From NCBI GenBank assembly GCA_905339295.1, contig CAJPFI010000033.1:56612-120611 (forward strand): 64,000 nt of DNA, in the 5' to 3' direction. Positions 27,770 through 36,974 of this stretch are shown piece by piece (positions within the stretch are counted from its first letter, which is position 1; the number at the start of each line of letters is the position of its first letter). Source of the DNA: Burkholderiales bacterium (lineage in GTDB: Bacteria; Pseudomonadota; Gammaproteobacteria; Burkholderiales; Casimicrobiaceae). Below the pieces are notes generated by a model that saw only the letters and a program-made list of their open reading frames with translations, searched no databases and had not been told where the DNA came from. Position numbers and translations under genes: made by a program.

Positions 27770-27931
27770 CGTGAGCTGGGCCAGGCGATCCGGCGATGAG
27801 GGTGCGGAGGGTTTCGGGTGTCAGGCAGGACGCGGAGCCGCAGCCGTTCCGCGGTGAACGGTGCGGCCGGGCAACGCAGCGTAACGCCCGGCCTCGCCGC
27901 GATCCATCGGGTGAGCTCCCGGCCCCGGACG

Positions 27932-28261
27932 CTAGCCGATGCCGAACGGCGGTTGCCCGTCGGGCGTCGGCGTGCGCTCCGGCGCTGCGCCGTGAGGCGC
28001 CGGCGCGACCGGCGACGCGCGCGAGCCTTCGCGCCGCATGCGCCTCAGCTGCCGCCGGAGCCTGACGTTGCGCAGCGCGCCGGAGGCGAGCCCCAGCGCG
28101 ACGCCCGCGACGAACGCGACGAACACGACGAACACGAGCGGCGTCTGCCAGGTCGCGACGCGGAAGAACCGCAGCGTCACCGTCTCCGCGTTGTCGAGCG
28201 AGAGGAACAGGAGCGCCAGGAACAGCGCCGCACCGACGAGCCAGCGCACGACGCTCATCAC
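27932..28261 (-). CDS. lapA: LapA-family small membrane protein
   Basis: 109 residues with two membrane helices (VGAALFLALLFLSLDNAE and TPLVFVVFVAFVAGVALGLA) around the conserved NAETVTLRFF turn, then a basic RLRRQLRRMRRE tail and a Pro/Ala-rich end. Works with LapB in LPS assembly. The 49-bp gap to ihfB and the gene order rpsA-ihfB-lapA-lapB match other Proteobacteria. Start could be Met1 or Met2. Confidence 0.92.
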   Translation of the reverse strand: MMSVVRWLVGAALFLALLFLSLDNAETVTLRFFRVATWQTPLVFVVFVAFVAGVALGLASGALRNVRLRRQLRRMRREGSRASPVAPAPHGAAPERTPTPDGQPPFGIG

Positions 28262-28310
28262 CGACGTTCGCTCCTGGCAACCGGCCGCACGGGGGCGTCG
28301 CGCCCCCGCG

Positions 28311-28601
28311 TCACGGCGCCTTCTTGAAGTCGACGCGCTCGCGCAGCTCCTTGCCCGCCTTGAAGTGCGGCACGCGCTTCTCGGGCACGTGCACCTTCTC
28401 GCCGGACTTCGGGTTGCGGCCCGTGCGCGGCGGCCGATGGTTCAGGCCGAAGCTGCCGAACCCGCGGATCTCGATGCGCTCCCCCTTCGCGAGGCTCTCG
28501 GCCATCGCGTCGAGGATCATCTTGACCGCGAGCTCGGCGTCCTTGGCGACCAGTTGCGGGAACTGAGCCGCCAGGCGGTCGATCAGCTCCGATTTGGTCA
28601 T
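28311..28601 (-). CDS. ihfB: Integration host factor beta subunit
   Basis: DNA-bending protein that pairs with IhfA. 96 residues with the HU/IHF pattern: [30 protein letters not shown] (the bending arm, with the intercalating proline in GRNPKSGE), and [19 protein letters not shown]. It starts 16 nt after the rpsA stop, the standard position. Confidence 0.97.
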   Translation of the reverse strand: MTKSELIDRLAAQFPQLVAKDAELAVKMILDAMAESLAKGERIEIRGFGSFGLNHRPPRTGRNPKSGEKVHVPEKRVPHFKAGKELRERVDFKKAP

Positions 28602-28617
28602 CGGCGTCGACCCCTCG

Positions 28618-30345
28618 TCAGCCGTTGGACTTGCTGTCGTTGAGCTTCGCCTTGAGCAGCGCGCCCAGGTTCGTCGTGCCCGTGTTGGCGCCCGTGTTCT
28701 CCTGCGAGATGCGGTTCATCGCCTCGCTCTCGTCCGCCTGGTCCTTCTGCTTGATCGACAGGTTGATGCCGCGGTTCTTGCGGTCGACGTTGATGATCAT
28801 CGCCGTCACCTTCTCGCCCTCGTGCAGGTGCTGGCGGATGTCCTCGACGCGGTCGCGCGCGACCTCCGACGCCCGCAGGTAGCCCTCGACCTCGCCGCCG
28901 CCGAGCGCGATCACCGCGCCCTTGGCGTCCATGCTCTTGACGACGCCGCTGACGATCGCGCCCTTGTCGTTGAGCGCGACGAAGTTGCTGAACGGGTCGC
29001 CCTCGAGCTGCTTGATGCCGAGCGAGATGCGCTCGCGCTCGACGTCGATCGCGAGCACCACGGCGTCGACGTCCTGCCCCTTCTTGTAGTCGCGCACCGC
29101 GGTCTCGCCCGCGTTGGTCCACGACAGGTCGGACAGGTGGACCAGCCCGTCGATGCCGCCGGGCAGGCCGACGAACACGCCGAAGTCGGTGATCGACTTG
29201 ATCGTGCCGTGCACGCGGTCGCCCTTCTTGTGGTTCATCGAGAACTCGTCCCACGGGTTCGGCATGCACTGCTTCATGCCGAGCGAGATGCGGCGGCGGT
29301 CCTCGTCGATCTCGAGGATCATCACCTCGACCTCGTCGCCGAGCTGCACGACCTTGGTCGGGTGGATGTTCTTGTTGGTCCAGTCCATCTCGGAGACGTG
29401 CACCAGCCCCTCGATGCCCGACTCGATCTCGACGAACGCGCCGTAGTCGGTGATGTTGGTGACCTTGCCGAACAGGCGCGTGCCGGGCGGGTAGCGGCGC
29501 GACAGGCCCACCCACGGGTCCTCGCCCAGCTGCTTCAGGCCCAGCGAGACGCGGTTCTTCTCCTGGTCGAACTTGAGCACCTTCGCGGTGACCTCGTCGC
29601 CGACCGACAGCACCTCGGACGGGTGCTTGACGCGGCGCCACGCGAGGTCGGTGATGTGCAGCAGGCCGTCGATCCCGCCCAGGTCGACGAACGCGCCGTA
29701 GTCGGTGATGTTCTTGACGATGCCCTTGACGACCGCGCCCTCGGACAGCGTGGCCAGGAGCTTCTCGCGCACCTCGCCCTGGCTTTCCTCGAGCACCGCG
29801 CGGCGCGAGACGACCACGTTGTTGCGCTTGCGGTCGAGCTTGATGACCTTGAAGTCGAGCTGCTTGTTCTCGAACGGCGAGGTGTCCTTGACCGGGCGGA
29901 TGTCGACGAGCGACCCGGGCAGGAACGCGCGGATGCCGTTGATCATGACGGTGAGGCCGCCCTTGACCTTGCTGGTGACGAGCCCCTGCACGACGGAGCC
30001 CTGCTCCATCGAGGCCTCGAGGTCGTGCCAGGCCTTGAGCCGCTTGGCCTTGTCGCGCGACAGGCGCGTCGTGCCGTAGCCGTCCTCGATCGACTCGATC
30101 GCGACCGTGACGAAGTCGCCGGCCTTGACCTCGATCTCGCCGTTGTCGTTCTTGAACTCCTCGATCGGGATGAACGACTCGGACTTGAGCCCCGCGTTGA
30201 CGACGACGACGTTGAAGTCGACTCGCGTGACCTCGGCGGTGATGAGTTCGCCCTGCCGCATCTCCTGCCGCGCGAGGGATTCCTCGAACAACGCGGCGAA
30301 GTTCTCGACGACGGAGGGGGTGGACATCTGGGTGGCAGTCGCCAT
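28618..30345 (-). CDS. rpsA: 30S ribosomal protein S1
   Basis: Binds mRNA to the 30S subunit. 575 residues with six S1 RNA-binding repeats; repeated signatures such as [40 protein letters not shown] and [20 protein letters not shown] are visible. The start at 30345 gives the betaproteobacterial opening MATATQMS before FAALFEESL; a second Met six residues in is possible. It is normally directly downstream of cmk. Here it is separated from intact cmk by the 12-kb island and is preceded by a cmk fragment that carries a likely promoter. Confidence 0.96.
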   Translation of the reverse strand: MATATQMSTPSVVENFAALFEESLARQEMRQGELITAEVTRVDFNVVVVNAGLKSESFIPIEEFKNDNGEIEVKAGDFVTVAIESIEDGYGTTRLSRDKAKRLKAWHDLEASMEQGSVVQGLVTSKVKGGLTVMINGIRAFLPGSLVDIRPVKDTSPFENKQLDFKVIKLDRKRNNVVVSRRAVLEESQGEVREKLLATLSEGAVVKGIVKNITDYGAFVDLGGIDGLLHITDLAWRRVKHPSEVLSVGDEVTAKVLKFDQEKNRVSLGLKQLGEDPWVGLSRRYPPGTRLFGKVTNITDYGAFVEIESGIEGLVHVSEMDWTNKNIHPTKVVQLGDEVEVMILEIDEDRRRISLGMKQCMPNPWDEFSMNHKKGDRVHGTIKSITDFGVFVGLPGGIDGLVHLSDLSWTNAGETAVRDYKKGQDVDAVVLAIDVERERISLGIKQLEGDPFSNFVALNDKGAIVSGVVKSMDAKGAVIALGGGEVEGYLRASEVARDRVEDIRQHLHEGEKVTAMIINVDRKNRGINLSIKQKDQADESEAMNRISQENTGANTGTTNLGALLKAKLNDSKSNG

Positions 30346-30527
30346 GGGTTGGCCTCTGGTTTCGTACCGCCCCGCGCGAGAACCCTGTTTCTCGCCCGGC
30401 GGCGGGCTGGTTGGATGTCGCGCCCCGCGGTCGCCGGCTGTTAGCGTCCGCGGAACGACCCTTTGCAAAGTAATCGCGGCGGCCTGCTCCCGGCGCGGCG
30501 CCGGCGAACCGGCGTGGTGCCGGAAGC

Positions 30528-30730
30528 GCGATGCCGCTCGAGCACGAAGGCAACCGCCGCGTCGATCGTCAGGTCGGTCGTCTCCGGGTTCACTTCGTCC
30601 GCGCTTGGATGACGCGGCATCGCCGCCCCTTCCCGTCGCGGGCGTCGCGCGCCCGGATTTCATGCAAAAGACTTGAAATCATAGACGATATTCCTTTTTC
30701 GATCAACCGTTTATCCCGGCGAATCGCGCG
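30528..30730 (-). pseudogene. Fossil 3' end of cmk (1-nt deletion)
   Basis: Translated on the minus strand, this stretch aligns without gaps to residues 152-219 of the intact cytidylate kinase encoded at 42862-43542, apart from one missing base near 30634. Matches: RRDKRLIEKGISSM with [26 protein letters not shown] with [12 protein letters not shown], and after the frameshift [18 protein letters not shown] with [18 protein letters not shown]. By hand about 37 of 68 residues are identical. The fragment has no start codon or kinase core. Its 5' half is far more AT-rich than the intact gene at the same positions. It lies in the position, relative to rpsA, that cmk occupies in related genomes. 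Confidence 0.85.
30678..30706 (-). promoter_or_regulatory. Likely rpsA promoter inside the cmk fossil
   Basis: On the minus strand: TTGATC (30706-30701), 17-bp spacer, TATGAT (30683-30678), 4/6 and 5/6 matches to sigma70 consensus. It faces rpsA and would give a leader of about 325 nt. In E. coli, rpsA promoters also lie within cmk coding sequence. The downstream part of the leader (30346-30527) holds a perfect CTTTGCAAAG palindrome near 30462 and no gene. Confidence 0.65.
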
Positions 30731-30891
30731 AAGGGGCCGCGCCCCCCGGATGCCCGCGGAGGAACCCGGGGCCCCGACCCCTGGCACGGCAGGGGGTAAG
30801 GCCGGGGCGCCCGCCCGTTTTCCCTCGGGGCGGCGCGTGCGGCGGGAGGGGCGGCCCCTGGGTTCGGGGCCGCGCGCCGGCATCCGGCCCG
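30731..30891. other. GC-rich spacer at the left edge of the island
   Basis: About 160 bp with several GC-rich inverted repeats, including a stem around 30808-30835 (GCCCG and CGGGC types around a TTTTCC loop). These could end transcription from the CoA-transferase gene, but no U-run follows. No gene, attachment-site repeat or insertion-sequence end is recognisable. Confidence 0.35.
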
Positions 30892-32139
30892 TCAGACGAC
30901 GCCGCGCCCCCGCAGCGCATCGACCTCGCCCTCCTCGAGCCCGAGCCACTCGCCCAGCACCTCGCGGGTGTGCTGTCCCAGCGTGGGGGGCGCGTGGCGG
31001 TAGTCGACCGGCGAGGCCGACAGCCGCACCGGGCTGGCCACGAGGCCGACCGGGACGCCCAGCGCGTGGGGCATGGCCAGCCGCAGTCCCCGCGCGCGGA
31101 CCTGCGGGTCCGCGAACACGTCGTCGAGCCGATTGATCGGCCCGCAGGGCACGCCCGCAGGCTCCAGCGCCGCGATCCAGTCGCGCGTGGCGCGCGTCAC
31201 CGTCGCCTGGCGCAGGAGCGGGATCAGCGTGGCACGGTGGGCAACGCGCTGCGGATTGGTCGCGAATCGATCGTCGGCCGGCCACTCCGGATGGCCGGCA
31301 ACGGCGCAGAACCTCGCGAACTGGGCGTCGTTGCCGATCGCCAGGACCATGTCGCCGTCGGCCGTCGGGAAATCCTGGTACGGAACGATGTTGGGGTGCG
31401 CGTTGCCCATGCGCCGCGGCGCGCTGCCGCCGACGAGGTAGTTCGACGCCTGGTTCGCGAGACAGGCGACCTGCACGTCGAGCAGCGCGAGATCGATGTG
31501 CTGGCCGCGCCCCGAGCGCTCGCGCTCGACCAGCGCGGCTTCGACGGCGACCGTGGCGTAGAGCCCGGTCATGACGTCGGTCAGCGCGACGCCGACCTTC
31601 TGCGGCCCCGCGCCCTCCTCGCCGTCCGCGCGCCCGGTGACGCTCATGAGCCCGCCCATCGCCTGGATCAGGAAGTCGTAACCCGCGCGCGCCGCGTAGG
31701 GCCCGGTCTGGCCGAACCCGGTGATCGAGCAGTAGACCAGTCGCGGGTGCGCGGTCGCCAGGCTCGCGTAGTCGAGGCCGTATTGCGCGAGGCCGTCGAC
31801 CTTGAAGTTCTCGAGCAGCACGTCGGCGGCGAGCGCGAGCTCGCGCACGAGCCGCTGCCCCTCGGCCTGCGCGAGGTCGAAGGTCACCGAGCGCTTGTTG
31901 CGGTTCGCGCACATGAAGTACGCCGATTCGCCGGTGTCGCGGCCGTCCGCGTCCTTGAGGTAGGGCGGCCCCCAGCTCCGCGTGTCGTCGCCCGCGCCCG
32001 GCCGCTCGACCTTGACGACGTCCGCGCCGAGGTCGGCGAGCGTCTGCCCCGCCCACGGTCCGGCGAGGATGCGCGAGAGGTCGAGGACCCGGATGCCGGC
32101 GAGCGGCGCGGGACGGAGGTCGTCGCGGGGCGCGCTCAC
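30892..32139 (-). CDS. Family III CoA-transferase (CaiB/BaiF type)
   Basis: 415 residues. N-terminal LAGIRVLDLSRILAGPWAGQ, then LADLGADVVKVERPGAGDDT and the family III pattern LLENFKVDGLAQYGLDY. The catalytic aspartate should be the one in ALTDVMTGLYA (near residue 179). It moves CoA between carboxylic acids through an aspartyl-CoA anhydride. It is the last gene of the seven-gene minus-strand run in the island, 46 nt after the molybdenum hydroxylase. By context it may activate glutarate or another C5-C6 dicarboxylate from ring cleavage, as human SUGCT (also family III) does for glutarate; that is inference. The GTG start at 32139 fits the family N-terminus. Confidence 0.88.
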   Translation of the reverse strand: MSAPRDDLRPAPLAGIRVLDLSRILAGPWAGQTLADLGADVVKVERPGAGDDTRSWGPPYLKDADGRDTGESAYFMCANRNKRSVTFDLAQAEGQRLVRELALAADVLLENFKVDGLAQYGLDYASLATAHPRLVYCSITGFGQTGPYAARAGYDFLIQAMGGLMSVTGRADGEEGAGPQKVGVALTDVMTGLYATVAVEAALVERERSGRGQHIDLALLDVQVACLANQASNYLVGGSAPRRMGNAHPNIVPYQDFPTADGDMVLAIGNDAQFARFCAVAGHPEWPADDRFATNPQRVAHRATLIPLLRQATVTRATRDWIAALEPAGVPCGPINRLDDVFADPQVRARGLRLAMPHALGVPVGLVASPVRLSASPVDYRHAPPTLGQHTREVLGEWLGLEEGEVDALRGRGVV

Positions 32140-32185
32140 CCGGTCTCCGAGATGCCGGCGATAGCGCCGCGAGCGTCGGCGGGCG

Positions 32186-35100
32186 TCATCGGGGGGCGCT
32201 CGTGTCCGCGGCAGCGCGAGCGCGCGCGACCGCGGCGGGAAGATCGTTCCAGGCGGGCAGGCCGGGCGCGAAGCGATCGCGCAGGTAGGCCGCCAGCTCC
32301 GCGAGCTGGCGGTCGCTGAGGCTGTCGCGGAACGACGGCATGAAGCCGAGCGCCGGCGTCGCGGGTTCCGCGATCCCGTCCACGACGACGCGAAGCAGGT
32401 TGTCCGGATAGGCGCTCGCGAGGCTGCTGTACAGCGCGAGCGGCAGGTTGCGGCCGAGCAGCACCGGCCCGTCGCCGTCGTGATGGCAGGCGCCGCAGGC
32501 GCCGTCGAAGAGCCGCTGCGCGGCCCCTGTCGTCTGGCGCGCGCGCCCCCGGCTTTGCTCGACGAGCGTCTGCGCGCGGGACTCGGCCGCCTGCGGCGAC
32601 GTCGTCGACTGGAACGAAGCGAGGTAGAGCGCCATCGCCTGCAGGTCGGCGTCCGGCAGCGCCGCGAGCTCGCGCACGACCGGCACCATCGGACCGGCCA
32701 CGCTTCCGTGCCAGCGCGTGTGCCCGTGGCGCAGGTACGCATAGAGCTCGTCCTCGGTCCATGGGACCGGCGCATGCGTCCGCGACGTGAGCGCGGGCGC
32801 TTCCCACCCCTCGACGAAGGCGCCGGCGAGGTACGCCGCGCCGCCCCGCTCGGCGCCGAGCGCGTTGCGCGGCGTATGGCACGCGCCGCAATGTCCCACG
32901 CCGTTGACCAGGTATTCGCCGCGGTTCCAGTCGGAGGAACGCGTGGGGTCGGGCATGGCGGGTCCCGGATCGAGGTAGAGCGCGTTCCAGATCGCCAGTC
33001 CCGCGCGCATGCCGTACGGGAACGCAAGCGCGGTCGCAGGAACGTCGTTGCGGACCGGGGGCTGCGCCATCAGGTAGGCGTAGAGCGCCATCAGGTCGTC
33101 GTCGGTCATGCGCGTGAACGACGGGTACGGGAACGCCGGGTAGAGGTGGCGTCCGTCGCGCGAGATCCCTTCGCGCATCGCGCGCCGGAACGCGGCGAAC
33201 GACCAGCGACCGAGTCCGGTCTGCGGGTCGGGCGTCAGGTTGGTCGCGTGGACGATCCCGAACGGCGTTTCGATCGCGCGCCCGCCGGCGTTCGCGACGC
33301 CGCCTTGCGCCGTGTGGCACACGACGCAGTCGCCCGCCGCGGCGAGCTGGCGGCCGCGCTCGAGCGCCGTGGCCGTGAACAGCGCGGGATCGGGTGGGGC
33401 GACCGGCGCGATCGACGGCCTGTGGCCCAGCATCGCCGCCGCCACGCCGAGGGCGCCGGCGACGAACGCCCCGGCGACGGCCCACCCGCGTCGGCGTCGC
33501 GCGGGTCCCGCGTGCGGCGCGCCTCGCATACCGGCGGCGAGGGCCGGCGCGCGCGGCGGGGGCGGCGCGGGCACGATCCCGAGCGCCGCGCGCACGACCT
33601 CGGGCGTGAACGGCGGCTCGCGGAAGCGCACGCCGGTCGCGTCGAAGATCGCGTTCGCGATCGCCGCCGTGCCGGGAACCGACGAGGATTCGCCGGCGCC
33701 CAGCGGCGCCTCGCCCGGTCGCGGCATCGACACGACCTCGATCACCGGGACCTCGCGGAAGCTCAGGATCGGGTAGGCGCCCCATTCGCGCGCCTCGACC
33801 GCCCCCCGGTCGTCGAAGCGCACGCGCTCCTTCAGCGCGCGGCTGGCGGTCTGCACGACGTTGCCGTGGATCTGGTGCTCGACGCCCGCCGGGTTGATCA
33901 CCATCCCGGCGTCGTGTCCCACGACGACCCGGCTCACGTGGACCTCGCCGGTGTTGCGGTCGACCTCGACGTCGGCGACCCACGCGGACCAGGCGGCGCC
34001 GACGCCGGGGAAGCGGCTGTGCACGTAGCGCGAATACGCGAAGCCCTGCCCCTTCAGCCGGTCGCCGTCGGGCGACTGGCCCCCGGGCGCCGTGCGCGCG
34101 ATCCATCCCGCGCGCTCCGCCGTGGCGTTCACGAGGTCGATCGCGCGCGCATCGGACAGGTGCCGCAGCCGGTACTCGACCGGGTCGACGGCCGCGGCGG
34201 TCGCGAGCTCGTCGATCCAGGACTCGTGCGCGAACGCGTTGGGCAGCGCCGAGACGCCGCGCAGCCACGACGCACGCACGATCGGCGCCATGTCGTTGGC
34301 GACGACGCGCAGCGCCGGATAGTCGTACGGCGGCACCGACGTGCGGTCGCCCATCTCGAAGGCGACCGGACGCGGTTCGACCGCCCCCGTGAGCAGCAGC
34401 GCGAGCGTCGGCGCCGCGTTGGACGGATACGACGTCCGGAAGTCGCAGGCGACCGGGTTGCCGGCCGCGTCGAGGCCGCCGTCGACCTCCATGAGCTGCG
34501 CCGCGCCCTTGGGCTCCCACGCATGCTCCTGCTCGCGCGTGAGCTGCACGCGCACCGGCCGTCCGACCGCGCGCGAGAGCAGCGCCGCGTCCGCCGCCAC
34601 GTCGTCGGCGCAGTTGCGTCCGTAGCATCCCGACGCCTCCATGCGGATCACGTCGACCGACGCGGCCGGAACGCCGAGCAGGAGCGCGAGATCGGCGCGC
34701 AGCACGTGCGGGTTCTGCGAGCCCGTCCAGATCGTCGCGCGATCGCCCCGGCAGTCGGCCACAGCGCAGGAGGGACCGATCGACGCGTGCATCTGGTACG
34801 GCCACACGTAGCTGCGGGTCATGCGCTGCGCCGCCGAGGCGACCGCGCCGTCGACATCGCCGCGCTCGACGAGGACGCGCGGCGTCGACGGGTTGGCGCG
34901 CAGCGCGCCCTCGACGTCGTCGAGGCCGGCGCCTCCCGGCCATGGCTTCCAGCGGACGACGAGAGCGCGCATCGCCGCGTCGGCCTGCTCCTCGCGCCTG
35001 GCCACGACGCCGACGAAATCGCCGAGAACGACGACCTCGACGACGCCCGGCACGTGCGCGACCGACTCGCGCTCGACCGCCTCGAGCGAACGGCCGACGA

Positions 35101-35821
35101 ACGGGCCGGTGTCGTACCCGACGTACGGCGGGCGCACGACGCGCCCGTGCAGCATGCCGGGCAGGCGCAGGTCGTGGACGAACACGGGCTCGCCCGCGGC
35201 TTTCGCCGGGATGTCGACGCGCGCCACCGGGCGTCCCACGAGCCGGTAATCGTCGGGGGACTTCACCCGCGCGGCATCCGACAGCGCGAGCTCGACGTGG
35301 CCGCCGGCGACCAGCTCGCCGTAGCCGACGCTTCGCGCGGCGTCGGCTCGCGCCACGACGACGCCGTCGCGGACCTCGAGCCCGTCCGCCGCGACGCCCA
35401 TCCGTTCGGCCGCGCGCTCGACGAGCCACGCGCGCGCCTGCGCGGCCGCGAGACGCAGCGGCGCCGCGTGGACCTGGATCGACGCGCTCGCGATCGTCGG
35501 GCCCTGGTTCGGCGCGCGCGCTGTGTCGCCCAGCACCATCGTCACCGCGTCGAACGCGACGTCGAGCTCGTCGGCCACGACCTGCGCGAGCGCGGTGCGC
35601 AGTCCCGTGCCGAGATCGACGTGGCCGCAGAGGCCGGTGACGCTGCCGTCGTCGAACACCGCGAGCAGGATCTCGACGCCCTCGGCCGGGTCGCCCGGCA
35701 CCGTCGGCGGCTGGCCGCGCGCGGCAGGCGGCGGAGGTGGCGGGTCGCGCACCACGACGAGCGCGCCTGCGGCCGCATGGAATTCGCTCCGCGTGCGCGG
35801 CGCGTCCGACCGACGCGTCAT
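32186..35821 (-). CDS. nicB: Nicotinate dehydrogenase large subunit: Mo-hydroxylase fused to three cytochrome c domains
   Basis: 1211 residues, as in Pseudomonas putida NicB. Residues ~45-770 are a xanthine-dehydrogenase-family molybdopterin subunit (GHVDLGTGLRTALAQVVADE near 75-95; catalytic Glu near 711 in PLGAGESSSVPG). A basic RRRR stretch and one membrane helix (WAVAGAFVAGALGVAAAMLG, ~779-798) follow. Then come three c-type haem sites: CVVCH (~832), CGACH (~977) and CGACH (~1109). The arginines before the helix predict a cytoplasmic Mo domain and periplasmic haems, so electrons from ring hydroxylation would go to the respiratory chain. The ATG overlaps the small-subunit stop (ATGA). Related enzymes act on isoquinoline or aldehydes; the neighbouring reductase and enamidase genes favour nicotinate. 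Confidence 0.85.
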   Translation of the reverse strand: MTRRSDAPRTRSEFHAAAGALVVVRDPPPPPPAARGQPPTVPGDPAEGVEILLAVFDDGSVTGLCGHVDLGTGLRTALAQVVADELDVAFDAVTMVLGDTARAPNQGPTIASASIQVHAAPLRLAAAQARAWLVERAAERMGVAADGLEVRDGVVVARADAARSVGYGELVAGGHVELALSDAARVKSPDDYRLVGRPVARVDIPAKAAGEPVFVHDLRLPGMLHGRVVRPPYVGYDTGPFVGRSLEAVERESVAHVPGVVEVVVLGDFVGVVARREEQADAAMRALVVRWKPWPGGAGLDDVEGALRANPSTPRVLVERGDVDGAVASAAQRMTRSYVWPYQMHASIGPSCAVADCRGDRATIWTGSQNPHVLRADLALLLGVPAASVDVIRMEASGCYGRNCADDVAADAALLSRAVGRPVRVQLTREQEHAWEPKGAAQLMEVDGGLDAAGNPVACDFRTSYPSNAAPTLALLLTGAVEPRPVAFEMGDRTSVPPYDYPALRVVANDMAPIVRASWLRGVSALPNAFAHESWIDELATAAAVDPVEYRLRHLSDARAIDLVNATAERAGWIARTAPGGQSPDGDRLKGQGFAYSRYVHSRFPGVGAAWSAWVADVEVDRNTGEVHVSRVVVGHDAGMVINPAGVEHQIHGNVVQTASRALKERVRFDDRGAVEAREWGAYPILSFREVPVIEVVSMPRPGEAPLGAGESSSVPGTAAIANAIFDATGVRFREPPFTPEVVRAALGIVPAPPPPRAPALAAGMRGAPHAGPARRRRGWAVAGAFVAGALGVAAAMLGHRPSIAPVAPPDPALFTATALERGRQLAAAGDCVVCHTAQGGVANAGGRAIETPFGIVHATNLTPDPQTGLGRWSFAAFRRAMREGISRDGRHLYPAFPYPSFTRMTDDDLMALYAYLMAQPPVRNDVPATALAFPYGMRAGLAIWNALYLDPGPAMPDPTRSSDWNRGEYLVNGVGHCGACHTPRNALGAERGGAAYLAGAFVEGWEAPALTSRTHAPVPWTEDELYAYLRHGHTRWHGSVAGPMVPVVRELAALPDADLQAMALYLASFQSTTSPQAAESRAQTLVEQSRGRARQTTGAAQRLFDGACGACHHDGDGPVLLGRNLPLALYSSLASAYPDNLLRVVVDGIAEPATPALGFMPSFRDSLSDRQLAELAAYLRDRFAPGLPAWNDLPAAVARARAAADTSAPR

Positions 35822-36297
35822 CGTTGCGCGTCGCTCGGCGGCGTCATGAGCCGGGCGGCGCGGCGAACCGCGCGCAGGATCTCGACGTGCGTGCCGCAGC
35901 GGCACAGGTTGTGCGACAGCGCTTCGCGCACCTCGCGGTCGCTCGGCCGCGGCCGTCGCGCGAGCAGCGCCGCCGTCGTCATGATCATTCCGTTGAGGCA
36001 ATAGCCGCACTGTGCGGCCTGCTCGTCGACGAACGCCTGCTGCACCGGGTGCGGCGCGTCGCGGCTGCCGAGCCCCTCGAGCGTCGTCACCTCGCGGTCG
36101 ACCACGCCTCCCGCCGGGATCACGCACGCGCGCGCCGCCACGCCGTCGACGAGCACGGTGCACGCCCCGCATTCGCCCAGCCCGCAGCCGTACTTCGGAC
36201 CGCTGAGCGCGAGGTCGTTGCGCAGGACGTCGAGCAGCGTCGCGCCCGGCGCCGCGTCGACCTCGTGGACGCGGCCGTTGACGGTCAGGCGCAGCAC
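35818..36297 (-). CDS. nicA: Nicotinate dehydrogenase small subunit, 2x[2Fe-2S]
   Basis: 159 residues. N-terminal plant-ferredoxin-like cluster motif YGCGLGECGACTVLVDG followed by a later Cys (first [2Fe-2S]). C-terminal cluster motif AAQCGYCLNGMIM with LCRCGTH (second [2Fe-2S]). This is the electron-transfer partner of the NicB-type subunit. The start is GTG at 36297, giving the usual opening LRLTVNGRVHEVD; no ATG fits. It lies 59 nt after the second DUF1185 gene and overlaps the large-subunit gene by 4 nt. There is no separate FAD subunit, which agrees with electrons leaving through the haems. Confidence 0.9.
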   Translation of the reverse strand: MLRLTVNGRVHEVDAAPGATLLDVLRNDLALSGPKYGCGLGECGACTVLVDGVAARACVIPAGGVVDREVTTLEGLGSRDAPHPVQQAFVDEQAAQCGYCLNGMIMTTAALLARRPRPSDREVREALSHNLCRCGTHVEILRAVRRAARLMTPPSDAQR

Positions 36298-36356
36298 GGC
36301 GTCGCGCTCCTGTCGGCGATCATCGAGGCGGTGGCGTCGCGGGCGCGTGCCGGCGG

Positions 36357-36941
36357 TCAGCGCAGCCCGTCCTCGCCCTTGATCTCGCCGACCCCGAGGC
36401 CGCCGATGCGCGGGAGCGGCCGGCCGCTGTCGGTCACGACGACGGCCACCACGATCTCGTTCGGGCGCGGCGCGTCGGGCACGCGCGCCTCCATCGCGTC
36501 GAAGTGGCTGCGCACGAACGCCGCGTCCTTGTGGCCGAGCGGAACGTCGATCGCGGTGCCCAGCCCGCCGCGCTTCTTGGCCGAGGGCACGAGCGCCGCG
36601 CCCTTTTCGACCGCGCGGCGCAGCGGCGCGCCGAGCTTCGGGTGCAGGATCGCGGCGGCGTGCTCGAGCTCGCCGGCTTCGCCGACGATCGCCGCCTTCC
36701 CGTAGCTTTGCGCCTCGCCGGGCGCGATGCCGAGCGCCGCGACGCACCTCGCGCCGAGCAGCCCGCCCAGCTCCTCGCCGATCGCGACGAGCTCGTCCAG
36801 CGACTCGACGTAGCGGCCGGCGCAGGGGTTGTCGATGACCGCCATGGCGAGCGCCTTGCGCGTGGGCGGCGCGACGGGCCTGCCCATCTCGATGCGCGTC
36901 TCCTCGACCTCGACGACGAGCTTGCGGATGCTGACCGGCAT
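36357..36941 (-). CDS. 'Amino acid synthesis' (DUF1185, PF06684) protein, copy B
   Basis: 194 residues, paralogue of the gene just upstream. Shared blocks are NPCAGRY, SYGKAAIVGEAGELEH, VPSAKKRGGLGTAIDVPL and FVRSHFDAMEARVPDAP. There is no signal peptide. The family name is historical and its enzyme activity is not established to my knowledge. Its place between the reductase and hydroxylase genes suggests a step, or accessory role, in the same degradation pathway. The conserved lysine pair and Asp/His residues could be catalytic. Confidence 0.8.
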   Translation of the reverse strand: MPVSIRKLVVEVEETRIEMGRPVAPPTRKALAMAVIDNPCAGRYVESLDELVAIGEELGGLLGARCVAALGIAPGEAQSYGKAAIVGEAGELEHAAAILHPKLGAPLRRAVEKGAALVPSAKKRGGLGTAIDVPLGHKDAAFVRSHFDAMEARVPDAPRPNEIVVAVVVTDSGRPLPRIGGLGVGEIKGEDGLR

Positions 36942-36974
36942 GCGGGAATCTCCTCGGTTCGATGGCGGGGCGCG

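Noticed and set aside
30528..30730. Possibility that the fossil is an APS-kinase tail rather than cmk
   Set aside because: Only the short VNPET segment suggests it. The ungapped match to Cmk across 68 residues, including the lid motif EIRARDxRD, and the position beside rpsA favour cmk.
30731..30891. Attachment site or insertion-sequence end at the left island boundary
   Set aside because: GC-rich hairpins are present but no matching direct repeat at 42838-42861, no terminal inverted repeats and no recombinase gene.
32480..36004. Long plus-strand open frame opposite nicA/nicB
   Set aside because: Compositional shadow (Arg/His/Ala-rich) of the conserved minus-strand hydroxylase genes.
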